From CAZSXU01 sp964610505 (GTDB lineage Bacteria; Arandabacterota; Arandabacteria; JAGLYR01), in the NCBI GenBank assembly GCA_964610505.1, contig CAZSXU010000024.1, positions 1 to 64,000 of the forward strand: a DNA stretch of 64,000 bases. The letters run 5' to 3'. A model generated the notes under the pieces. The model saw only the letters and a list, made by a program, of their open reading frames with translations, did no database searches and was not told where the DNA came from. Position numbers and translations under genes: made by a program. Positions 8,098-16,047 of this stretch are shown here, piece by piece (the stretch's first letter is position 1; the number at the start of each line of letters is the position of its first letter).

Positions 8098-10359
8098 CTA
8101 CTCCAGCACGAGCATCTTGGTCGTCACCGTCTCCCCGCTGGCCGACAGTCGCACAAAGTAGACGCCGCTCGCCAGACGCCTTCCATCGGCATCCTTCCCG
8201 TCCCAGCGTATCGTGTAATCGCCGGCGGGCCTCGGACCGTCCATGAGGGTCGTAACCAGGCGTCCCCGGACGTCAAAAACGGTCAGTTTCACACGGCTTT
8301 GCCTCTCAATGGCAAACCGGATCGATGAACCGGCCGGGAACGGGTTGGCGAAGTGAATGGCCAGCGGCCTCGTCCTCGGAAGCGGCGTATCCGCGATATC
8401 CGTCAGACCCTGAGCCACCCGAAGACCCCAGGAGTCCAGCGTGAAAGCGGCAAGCGCCTGCCGATCCTTCGGTAGGAAGGTTCCGTTGATCTCGATGTAG
8501 TCTCCCCATACGGCTCCGAGCGGCACCACATAGCTTCCCGGCTCATCGACGTAGAGCGTGATCTCCGGATTCTCCGACGCTGTTTGGACGGTGAGATCAC
8601 CCGGGGACGTGACGTCCAGAATGTTGAACACGAGCTCCATATCGTCCCAGTAGGGATTGGGGTAATTCGTGTACGTCACAAAGAGATGTTCAACGGCAAA
8701 GGGACCGATCACCGCCGGGAGATCCTGCAGATTGAAGCCGTCCGCATCCACGTTGTAGACGTACAAATCCGGTTGCTCGATGTACATTGTGAATTCGTCG
8801 GAGCTGGAATCGTTTCCGCCCAGCGAGAACCCGGCGTACTCATGAGCGTTGGAGTACGATTCGGGAAGGGTTTGCTTCTGGGATGAGCTAACGATCAATC
8901 GGTACTGGCTGTCGTCGTTGTGAATCAGGAACAAGCCGGTCGACGTGCTGTCGGCGTTGACCACGCGCCGTTCGTTTCCGGGTTGATGGCCGGCCGAGCC
9001 GGAAACGTTCCAGTTGAGCGTCACTTTTCGAATGGTGCCGTCCGCCCGAATTTCCCAGACCGTGCAGTTGCCGCAGCTGGACGACTCGCCGGAGAAGTCG
9101 AGAATCAGCTGACCGCCCGGGGGCACCTCGACCAGCTGCCACTCGCAGTATTCCTTCATTGGAAAGCTGCGCCAGTTGACGGAGTTGCCGCGGCGGCCCT
9201 CCAATCCCTGAGCCTTGAGCAAGCTGTCGTAAGCCGCAAGTCCATTGCGCACGGCCTCCTCGTAAGACTTGCCGGCCCTGAGGGCGTCGATCTTCCTCTT
9301 GAGGTACGTGGCCCACCCGCCGTCGGCATGGTGTACGTCGCTTCTATGAGGATTCTGCCCGCCCGCGGCGGAGGATACCCGCATCGTGGTCTTGGCCTTA
9401 TCATTCAGAGATCTCAAGGAATCCGCCGCCTGCCCGCCGTAGCACTGGACCATCTCCACGTACAGGGTGCCCAGGCACGAATCGATACAGGCCTGGATCA
9501 TGCCGCGGTACTGCTGGGGGGTCATCGTTTCCGAACCGAGCATGTTGATGCGGCCGTCGCCCCTGCCGTGGTCCGTGATCAGGCTCTGCAGCGTGGCCTT
9601 CTTGTTGCGTCGATGGCACTCCGCGATCCTCTTCGCGACGGTCTCGTGTGCAGCCCGGACATTAGCCACCGTACAGGAGTCGACCGAACCATGCGGAATG
9701 GCAGTGGAATCCTCACTGTCTCCCTTCCAATAGAGGACGAACACGTTGTGAGGACAGTAGCCCAGGCTGTCTACCTTCAGTTTGTAGAGCATCTCGATGT
9801 TGTTCCAGTACCGAGCGTGGTTGTGATGGGCGCCCCCGCTCACGAGAATGGCGAACTTGCAGGAATCACAGGTCGCCCGGTACGGAATCCACGCTCCAAG
9901 ATCGGGCTCTTCCGGGATTTCACCCTCGGGTCCGACGGGCCCCTCTCCGGGCTTCAGAAGACCGTAGCTGATGTTCCGGAGGATGATTTGGACGTCGTCC
10001 TCCGGCCAGTAGGGGTCGTCCACGTGGAACGTGTCGACCGTACCTGTCACGCTCACCCACGCACCGTACCACATGGACACCGGCGGCGTCGCGCCGTCGA
10101 GGTAGACGATGGATTGGGGGGGCATCACTTCATCGTCCTGGAAGGCGTCGTAGTCCGCCACCAGATTGTGGTCCGCCGGGTTGGTGTAGAAGGCCTCTAC
10201 GATCACATCCACTCCGACGATATCCGGGAGTTCACCGTAGAGATCCCCGATCGTGTACGTCTGGCACCTGGCGGCGCCAGGCTGAAAGATCAGAACGGTC
10301 AGGATAGCGAGGAAACAAAGTGCACCGTATACGGCACGCCCGTTCATCCACGATTTCAT
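8098..10359 (-). CDS. Secreted caspase-fold putative peptidase with C-terminal FlgD-like sorting domain
   Basis: A 753-residue secreted protein. The start at ATG 10359 has GGGAGGT 5 nt upstream; a signal peptide follows (YGALCFLAILTVLIFQPGAARCQ). Residues about 160-330 look like a clan CD (C13/caspase-like) domain: KFAILVSGGAHHNHARYWNNIEMLYKLK, FVLYWKGD, LITDHGRGDG with candidate catalytic His264, and YVEMVQCYGGQ with candidate catalytic Cys306. The C-terminus is a FlgD-like/T9SS-type domain (FANPFPAGSSIRFAI ... LTVFDVRGRLVTTL ... SGVYFVRL ... TTKMLVLE). Family knowledge predicts an extracellular or surface cysteine peptidase; activity is inferred from the dyad only. A leader of about 120 nt runs from the promoter at 10488-10516. 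Confidence 0.78.
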   Translation of the reverse strand: MKSWMNGRAVYGALCFLAILTVLIFQPGAARCQTYTIGDLYGELPDIVGVDVIVEAFYTNPADHNLVADYDAFQDDEVMPPQSIVYLDGATPPVSMWYGAWVSVTGTVDTFHVDDPYWPEDDVQIILRNISYGLLKPGEGPVGPEGEIPEEPDLGAWIPYRATCDSCKFAILVSGGAHHNHARYWNNIEMLYKLKVDSLGYCPHNVFVLYWKGDSEDSTAIPHGSVDSCTVANVRAAHETVAKRIAECHRRNKKATLQSLITDHGRGDGRINMLGSETMTPQQYRGMIQACIDSCLGTLYVEMVQCYGGQAADSLRSLNDKAKTTMRVSSAAGGQNPHRSDVHHADGGWATYLKRKIDALRAGKSYEEAVRNGLAAYDSLLKAQGLEGRRGNSVNWRSFPMKEYCEWQLVEVPPGGQLILDFSGESSSCGNCTVWEIRADGTIRKVTLNWNVSGSAGHQPGNERRVVNADSTSTGLFLIHNDDSQYRLIVSSSQKQTLPESYSNAHEYAGFSLGGNDSSSDEFTMYIEQPDLYVYNVDADGFNLQDLPAVIGPFAVEHLFVTYTNYPNPYWDDMELVFNILDVTSPGDLTVQTASENPEITLYVDEPGSYVVPLGAVWGDYIEINGTFLPKDRQALAAFTLDSWGLRVAQGLTDIADTPLPRTRPLAIHFANPFPAGSSIRFAIERQSRVKLTVFDVRGRLVTTLMDGPRPAGDYTIRWDGKDADGRRLASGVYFVRLSASGETVTTKMLVLE

Positions 10360-10926
10360 GGTAACCTCCCGATTTTCTCCCGGCTTTCTGTGGAAGAGCA
10401 ACACGAGGACCTGTCCGGCATCCAACGGATCACGCGAAGGCCGGACGTCTCTCCATTTCGCCGATCAGCTCCTGGAAACTGCAATACATTCTACAATAGT
10501 AAATTGCTAGTTTCAAGAACAAAGTCTTCAGAGACCCGGCTCGTAAGCCAATTCTCCTTGGAACCGGCGATGCCATTGCCAAGTCGGGTTTCTTATCCCG
10601 ACCAATGATTACCTGGGTTGCGAGGGTCCATTGAAGGGTCTTGTCCGCGGACACACAGGCGCCCCGCCGCAGAAATCGGATGCTGTTGTGATGCCAGCGG
10701 GGATCCCTGTGGTCACGGGTACCGGCGCTCTTTCAGCCGGGAAGAGAAGAGAGAGCCTGGAGGGCTACCGGGACCATCTCCGGCGCGATCTGGCCGGATT
10801 AGACGAGCGCAGGTGCGAAATCGAAGAGAAGTAGGGGGGAGCGTGCCGCATCAGGAGCGGGCGTTTCTGAGGGGCGGGGGAATTCCCTCGCCCCGGAATC
10901 AAATGGCGCGGGCGATCCGGCGGCGG
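10360..10926. other. Intergenic region, mostly no gene seen
   Basis: The left part carries the promoter of the caspase-like gene. A rightward 67-codon frame at 10631-10834 (inner ATG 10691) ends in a charged helix (SLEGYRDHLRRDLAGLDERRCEIEEK) of the kind found at the end of small DUF5320-type proteins, but it lacks a ribosome site, so I do not call it a gene. Nothing else was recognised. Confidence 0.4.
10488..10516 (-). promoter_or_regulatory. Sigma70-type promoter for the caspase-like gene
   Basis: On the minus strand: TTGAAA (10516-10511), a 17-nt spacer, TAGAAT (10493-10488), set in a locally AT-rich patch of an otherwise GC-rich region. Confidence 0.6.
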
Positions 10927-12636
10927 TCAGGGTTTTCCCGGCAGTCGCGGCGACACGAACACCACCTCTTCGTTGGTCACGAGTGCGAGGCCCGGTTTTC
11001 CCTTGCGCGGCTTCCGCACGTATTTCTTCTCCGTGTAGGTCACGTCCACGGTTTTCGATCTTCGCCCCTTGCTGTAGTAGGCGGCGATTTGGGCGGCCTC
11101 CTGGATGGTCTTCCGGCTCGGCCGCTGGTTCCGATCGGGCCGCCGCAGAACGACGTGGGAGCCGGCCAGCCCCCGGGCGTGAAACCAGTAGTCGTGGGGC
11201 GCGGCGCGGGAGTGAGTGAGAAGATCGTTTTCTCGATCGTTACGGCCCACCCACACGGTCCATCCGGTAGTCGTCTGAAACGTCCGGAAGGGAGCAGGGA
11301 CTTCCTTCTTCGAGACGCCCGCTGCCCGGCCCTCTCGGGGCAGCAGTCCCAGATTTCGCGCAACAGCCCGAAGCGCTTCTCGCTCCAGAGAGGGTAGATC
11401 GCGAATCTCCGCATCCAGCTCGTCTCGGCGTCTCGCCAGGCGCTCTCTCTCCCGGGCCAGTGCCTTCTTGGCGCGCTGGGCCTTCCTCGCCTTGGCGAAG
11501 TACATTTCGGCGTTGCCCCTGGGGGACTTCGCCGGATTCACGGGGATTCGTATGTGGGGGCGGTCGAGATTGTAGTGGTCGATGACGCTCACCTCATCAC
11601 GCCCCCGCGTCAGGGTTCCCAGGTTGGCCAGAATCAGTTCGCCGAATCGGCGGAACTCGGCCTCCCGGGCGGCCTGCTTCGTCCGGACCGCCACTCTTTC
11701 CAGGCTTCGCAGAACCCGCTTCGATTCCTCCCGGAGGCGCCGCTCGATCTTATCTCGAAGGGCAGCGTCCCGCTCGGCGGGCACCGTGGAGCGGTAGTAG
11801 GCGGATACGGCTTCGGACACCCGGCCGAAGCGCGTGCACGTCTTGCCCTCGAGATGACGGACGGGCACCGGCGAGACGGCCACGGGTGCCTTCGTCTCGG
11901 GATCCACATACACACAGGGCTCAAATCGGCCGGCCTTGATCAACGCTACCCAGGCGGCCAGATGGCTCCAGGTCAGATCCACCTGCCACGGTCTGAGCCT
12001 GCCCAGAGGTAGGGTGGGCTCCAGATCGGCCCGGAACAGAATCTCGTCGGCCCAGAAGGGTGAGATTCCCGTGAAGCGACGGACCAGCGCGTCGTGAAGA
12101 CCCATGTCCGGGAAAGCTGCAAACATTTCCCTCACCGATTCGAGTGTCGTCGACAGAACTTCAAGGCGCGAAACAGCGGCGGTTCGTCCGCCCGGTTTAC
12201 GGGACCGGGGAATCACGCCCGGTTTGAGGCTCACGAGCGATCCGTCCGACGATTCCAGATACAGATTGGCGCTCCTTCCGAAGAGGCGAAGCATGAGGGT
12301 CACTTGCTCGCTCGGACCGAAGGTCGGCCGTCTGGAGAAGCCGAAAGCAACCCTGCGATCGAAGCCGATTTGCCTGATTTCGGCAAGCACGGCCCTCGAC
12401 AGGTACACTTTCAACGTGTTGACGAAAGCCCCGGGCTCGATTCGGGGCTCCGGGACCGTGAGGGGCTCGACTCGGGGGAAGTCCGGATCGCAGGAGAGGG
12501 CCAGGTATCGAGTCTCGTCGTCCTTGCGAACGGCGATCTGGAGGGTCCGGGGGGCGGTTTGTTCAACGGCGCGGACGGAGCCGCCCGTCCATCCCACCAG
12601 TTCGGGGAGCAGTGCATGGAGAAGGAACGCGTCCAT
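10927..12636 (-). CDS. rqcH: Ribosome quality control factor RqcH (NFACT/Rqc2 homologue)
   Basis: A 569-residue protein with NFACT-N at the front, including the conserved Asp-Arg of RqcH (GFDRR, D93/R94), a middle helical/coiled segment (about 280-440, rich in R/E/K: KARKAQRAKKALARERERLARRRDELDAEI), and a C-terminal NFACT-R domain (GWTVWVGRNDRENDLLT ... DYWFHARGLAGSHVVLR ... AAQIAAYYSKGRRSKTVDV.YT..K.VRKPRKGKPG). In bacteria RqcH binds obstructed 50S subunits with peptidyl-tRNA and directs C-terminal alanine tailing for degradation. The length matches the family (550-580). ATG 12636 has GAGG 4 nt upstream and the gene begins 6 bp after selD stops, so the two form an operon. Confidence 0.93.
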   Translation of the reverse strand: MDAFLLHALLPELVGWTGGSVRAVEQTAPRTLQIAVRKDDETRYLALSCDPDFPRVEPLTVPEPRIEPGAFVNTLKVYLSRAVLAEIRQIGFDRRVAFGFSRRPTFGPSEQVTLMLRLFGRSANLYLESSDGSLVSLKPGVIPRSRKPGGRTAAVSRLEVLSTTLESVREMFAAFPDMGLHDALVRRFTGISPFWADEILFRADLEPTLPLGRLRPWQVDLTWSHLAAWVALIKAGRFEPCVYVDPETKAPVAVSPVPVRHLEGKTCTRFGRVSEAVSAYYRSTVPAERDAALRDKIERRLREESKRVLRSLERVAVRTKQAAREAEFRRFGELILANLGTLTRGRDEVSVIDHYNLDRPHIRIPVNPAKSPRGNAEMYFAKARKAQRAKKALARERERLARRRDELDAEIRDLPSLEREALRAVARNLGLLPREGRAAGVSKKEVPAPFRTFQTTTGWTVWVGRNDRENDLLTHSRAAPHDYWFHARGLAGSHVVLRRPDRNQRPSRKTIQEAAQIAAYYSKGRRSKTVDVTYTEKKYVRKPRKGKPGLALVTNEEVVFVSPRLPGKP

Positions 12637-12642
12637 CGGCCC

Positions 12643-13704
12643 TCATTCGATCACACGAATTGTCCCGGCGGCTCCGTCCCGGATTTCGCCGATCCGGGCG
12701 ACGGAATCGACCCCGGCGGAGGCCAGCCGTTCCGAGAGCACGGCGGCCTTCCCGGGAGGCGCTGAAATGAGCAACCCTCCGGAAGTTTGAGCGTCCGCCA
12801 GGAGGATGCGCGTGATCTCGTCCATCTTCGCCGGAAACTTGACGAAGGGCTCCAGAAACTCGAGGTTGTTCTTGCTTCCGCCCGGCACGGCGCCCTGGGA
12901 CGCGTACTTGAGGGCCGAGGGGAGGATCGGAACGTCCGGGGCGGTAACGAGGGCCGACACTCCGGAGGCTGCGAGCATTTCGTGGAGGTGGCCGAGGAGG
13001 CCGAATCCCGTGACGTCCGTGCAGGCGTTGACGCCGACCTCGGACATCACCTCGGAGGCGGATCGGTTGAGCGCCGCCATGAGAGTCGTGATCTCATCAA
13101 TCTCGTCGGGGTTCGCCAGATCGCGCTTGATCGCCGTGGTGACGATTCCCGAACCCAGCGGTTTGGTCAGGAACAGGCGGTCGCCGGGGCGGGCGCCGGC
13201 GTTGGTGATAACGCGCTCGGGGTGAACCAGGCCCGTCACGGCCATCCCGTACTTGATCTCATCGTCCTTGACGGTGTGTCCACCGACGATGCTCACGCGG
13301 GCCTCGACGGCCTTGTCCAACCCTCCCTGGAGAATCCGGACCAGGATTTCCAGGGGAAGTTTGTTCTCGGGGAAACCGATGACGTTGAGTGCGGTCACCG
13401 GCCGCCCGCCCATGGCGTAGACGTCGCTCAACGCGTTGGCCGCAGCCACATGGCCGAAAGCGTAGGGGTCGTCGACCATGGCCGTGAAGAAATCCACCGT
13501 CTGAACGAGGGCCAGATCGTCACGCAAGCGATACACGCCGGCGTCGTCCGCCGTGTTGGACCCGACCAGTACGTTGGGGTCCGGCGGAATGTTCAACTGC
13601 TTCAGAGCCTGTTCCAAGCCCTCCGGGCTCAGCTTGCACGCTCAGCCCGCGCCGCTCGTGGTCTGGGTGAGCCGGAAGGGTTTGTCGTTCGAGGGCTTTC
13701 TCAT
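12643..13704 (-). CDS. selD: Selenide, water dikinase SelD (selenoprotein, in-frame TGA at codon 21)
   Basis: SelD makes selenophosphate from selenide and ATP, the selenium donor for selenocysteine tRNA. The conventional frame opens only at TTG 13617, but reading upstream gives [36 protein letters not shown]. The TGA (13644-13642) falls where SelD has its catalytic Cys/Sec (the G-C/U-xCK motif), followed by the essential Lys. I therefore read it as Sec21, giving 353 residues, the usual length. Later motifs: [85 protein letters not shown]-like hairpin follows the TGA. Co-transcribed with rqcH downstream. Confidence 0.93.
13614..13644 (-). promoter_or_regulatory. SECIS-like element of selD
   Basis: On the transcript, 17 nt after UGA, CUGAGCCC pairs with GGGCUUGG (8 bp, two of them G-U) closing a GGA loop. 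A G-first loop 16-37 nt after UGA is the known requirement for bacterial SelB recognition. Folding was done by eye. Confidence 0.6.
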
Positions 13705-13737
13705 GCGCTTGCTCCGTCGTCTCCGTGAGAACACCCA

Positions 13738-13767
13738 AGACTACTCAGGTCATGAGGAGAACGTCAA
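13738..13767 (-). promoter_or_regulatory. Possible promoter of selD-rqcH
   Basis: TTGACG (13767-13762), an 18-nt spacer, TAGTCT (13743-13738), about 35 nt before the selD ATG. A weak -10 match, but well placed. Confidence 0.35.
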
Positions 13768-13891
13768 GACACAAAAGAGCCGAGAGTGGATTTGCCCGAA
13801 CATGGGCTTGTGTTCCGGGTCGATGTGTGATACGAGAACGGGGATCACTGTCACACGCCCGGTCTGTGTTTCTGATCTCATGGGGGTTCGG

Positions 13892-15847
13892 ATGAGGGCT
13901 TTACGATACCTGCTTATTGCCATCGCGCTCCTGGCGCCCATCCTGCTCGTGGTGCTGATCGGATCGGTGAGTACGTCGCCGCCGGACGAAGCCACACTGC
14001 TCCGCATTAAGGTGCTCGAAGACGATCGGTATCTCGAGAACTGGGAATTGGCGCGCTACACGAAAGACCCAAATCCGCAAGTCCGGTTGGCTGCGGTGTC
14101 GGCCCTGGGGCGGATCGGCCGCGAGGAAGGCGGGGTGAATCTGGTTCGCGCACTCGAAGATCCGGACGGGGACGTACGGGCGGCCGCGGCTTTCGGCATC
14201 GGTCTACTGGACGACAGCACACGGACCGGGGGGTTACTCCGGGCCTTGGAGGACCCCGTCCACGGCGTGCGCGCAAGCGTCGTCGAGGCGCTCGGGAAAG
14301 TGGGAAACTATAAGGTCACCCAACGCCTCCTGGACATGCTGGACAGCCCGTCCCCGGAACTGCGGGGAGAGATTGCACTGGCACTGGGCAGACTGGAAGA
14401 CCCCACGGCAATCGAGCCCCTGATGCGCCTTCTGGAGAAGGATCCGGAATCGGGGGTCCGCTGGAAGGCCGCCTGGGCCCTCGAGAAATTCCACGAAGAT
14501 CATGTCACGCAAGCTCTGGTTCGTGCCCTGGAAGACAAGGACCCCATGGTCGCCGTCCTGGCGTCCCGGGGATTGCAAAAGCGCGGCGAAGGCTTCGAGT
14601 GGGAGGCCGTCCTGCCTGCACTCAAACATCCGGACTGGCGCGTGCAGGTCAACGTGCTGATGGCTATCGGGAATTCGAGCGACTCCCTGGCGGTCCCGTC
14701 CGTGCTTGAATCCCTGGACTCCCCGAATCACCATGTGAGAACGGCCGCGTGTCTCATCCTCGGTGATCTCAAGGGTTGGCAAGCCGTCGAGGCGCTGAAA
14801 GAGCGGCTCGACGACCCAAGCCCCGATGTTCGAGGGGAGGCCGTCAACGCGCTTGCGCGAATCGGGGGCAGGCGCGTGTTTTCGGACGTTACCTCCCGAA
14901 CCGAGGATTCGGAGCGCTACGTTCGGGTTCGAGCCCACGAGGCACTGGGGCATCTTCAGCTGCCGAAGAGCGTCGCGTTTCTGGTCCCGCGACTGAAAGA
15001 CCCGGATTCCCGAATCCGATCCGCCGCGGCCAAGGGGTTGTCCACCCTGAGGCAGAAAGGCTCCACGGAGGCGCTGGTGGGGGCGCTGGAAGATCCGGAC
15101 TGGGTGGTCGTCGCCGTTGCCGCCGAGGGGTTGGGCACGTTACGGAGTCGCGGGTCAATACCCGCTCTCAAGAAGACCTTTCATTCATTTTCCGGAACAA
15201 CGCTTCAGGACGCGGAGGTGCGACTGGCTGTGATCACGGCGTTCCGGAAGATGGCCGCCTTTGGAGTCGAGCCCATCTACAGGGCCGCTCTCGAGGACCC
15301 CGATATTCGCGTCCGCCGGTTGGCCGGGGATATTCTGCAGGAGAAGGGTGAAACCGCGGTCAAGATTGCTCCGGCGGTCTACGGCGACGGTTCGCGTGAT
15401 GGAAGCGGTCTGGCGATGGGTCTCGGGGAGAGGAGAATCCGGATTGAAACCTCGCGCGGACACATTATATGTGTCCTTCACGGGGACGACGCGCCGGAGA
15501 CGGTGGCGAATTTCCTCCGGCTCGCGGGCGAGGGATTCTACGACGGACTGACCTTCCACCGGGTCGTTCCCAACTTCGTCATTCAGGGGGGATGCCCTCG
15601 CGGCGACGGCTGGGGAGATCCGGGATACACCATCCGCTGTGAGATCAACCGGCACCGCTACCTCACGGGAACGCTGGGGATGGCCCTTTCCGGCAAGGAC
15701 ACCGGGGGGAGCCAGTTCTTCATCACGCACTCGCCTCAGCCACACCTGGACGGCCTATACACGGTGTTCGGCCGGGTGCTCGAGGGGCAAGACGTGGTCG
15801 AGGCGATTGTGCAGGGAGATGAGATTCTGGCGATCGTCGAAATGTAG
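13892..15847 (+). CDS. HEAT-repeat protein fused to a C-terminal cyclophilin-type peptidyl-prolyl isomerase
   Basis: 651 residues from ATG 13892 (GGGGGT 6 nt upstream; ATG 13880 is an in-frame alternative). An N-terminal hydrophobic segment ([21 protein letters not shown]) is a signal anchor, so the body faces the periplasm. Residues about 50-500 are a dozen HEAT/PBS-lyase-like repeats (pattern: [57 protein letters not shown]). From about 515 a complete cyclophilin domain follows: [35 protein letters not shown] ... [20 protein letters not shown] ... [21 protein letters not shown]. The catalytic Arg (FHRV) and the QGG and SQFFI residues are kept, so it should be an active isomerase. The HEAT solenoid probably presents protein clients. 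Stand-alone gene. Confidence 0.9.
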   Translation: MRALRYLLIAIALLAPILLVVLIGSVSTSPPDEATLLRIKVLEDDRYLENWELARYTKDPNPQVRLAAVSALGRIGREEGGVNLVRALEDPDGDVRAAAAFGIGLLDDSTRTGGLLRALEDPVHGVRASVVEALGKVGNYKVTQRLLDMLDSPSPELRGEIALALGRLEDPTAIEPLMRLLEKDPESGVRWKAAWALEKFHEDHVTQALVRALEDKDPMVAVLASRGLQKRGEGFEWEAVLPALKHPDWRVQVNVLMAIGNSSDSLAVPSVLESLDSPNHHVRTAACLILGDLKGWQAVEALKERLDDPSPDVRGEAVNALARIGGRRVFSDVTSRTEDSERYVRVRAHEALGHLQLPKSVAFLVPRLKDPDSRIRSAAAKGLSTLRQKGSTEALVGALEDPDWVVVAVAAEGLGTLRSRGSIPALKKTFHSFSGTTLQDAEVRLAVITAFRKMAAFGVEPIYRAALEDPDIRVRRLAGDILQEKGETAVKIAPAVYGDGSRDGSGLAMGLGERRIRIETSRGHIICVLHGDDAPETVANFLRLAGEGFYDGLTFHRVVPNFVIQGGCPRGDGWGDPGYTIRCEINRHRYLTGTLGMALSGKDTGGSQFFITHSPQPHLDGLYTVFGRVLEGQDVVEAIVQGDEILAIVEM

Positions 15848-15880
15848 ACATCTGTCTCGGAGGAACGAACCCCCACCCGG

Positions 15881-15975
15881 CCACAGATTTCACGGATGCG
15901 GAGTGTACCCGCCCGGCCCGGCAAGGTGACGAAGATGGGACGAAGAACCGAGAACCGAGAGCCGAGAGCCGGAAT
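15881..15975. repeat. Composite intergenic repeat (CACAGATTT / AAGGTGACGAAGATGGGA / CCGAGAG modules)
   Basis: Three modules in order: CCACAGATTTCACGGATG (15881-15898), a 21-bp block containing AAGGTGACGAAGATGGGA (15921-15941), and a 7-nt periodic GAACCGA/GAGCCGA tract (15942-15975). The same three modules occur in the same order, on the other strand, at 48010-48103, with the 21-bp block identical. Confidence 0.8.
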
Positions 15976-16047
15976 AGACCATCCCCGGGCCGCCCGCTCC
16001 GCAAGGCCCGCGCCGACAACACGACAAAGCGATAACTGCCGGATTGA

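Noticed and set aside
10631..10834. A 67-codon plus-strand gene with a DUF5320-like tail
   Set aside because: There is no ribosome site and the N-terminal signature of that family is not convincing.
13553..13891. N-terminal extension of the HEAT-cyclophilin protein back to 13553
   Set aside because: It would overlap the selD start and Sec region on the other strand; the signal anchor and ribosome site favour 13892.
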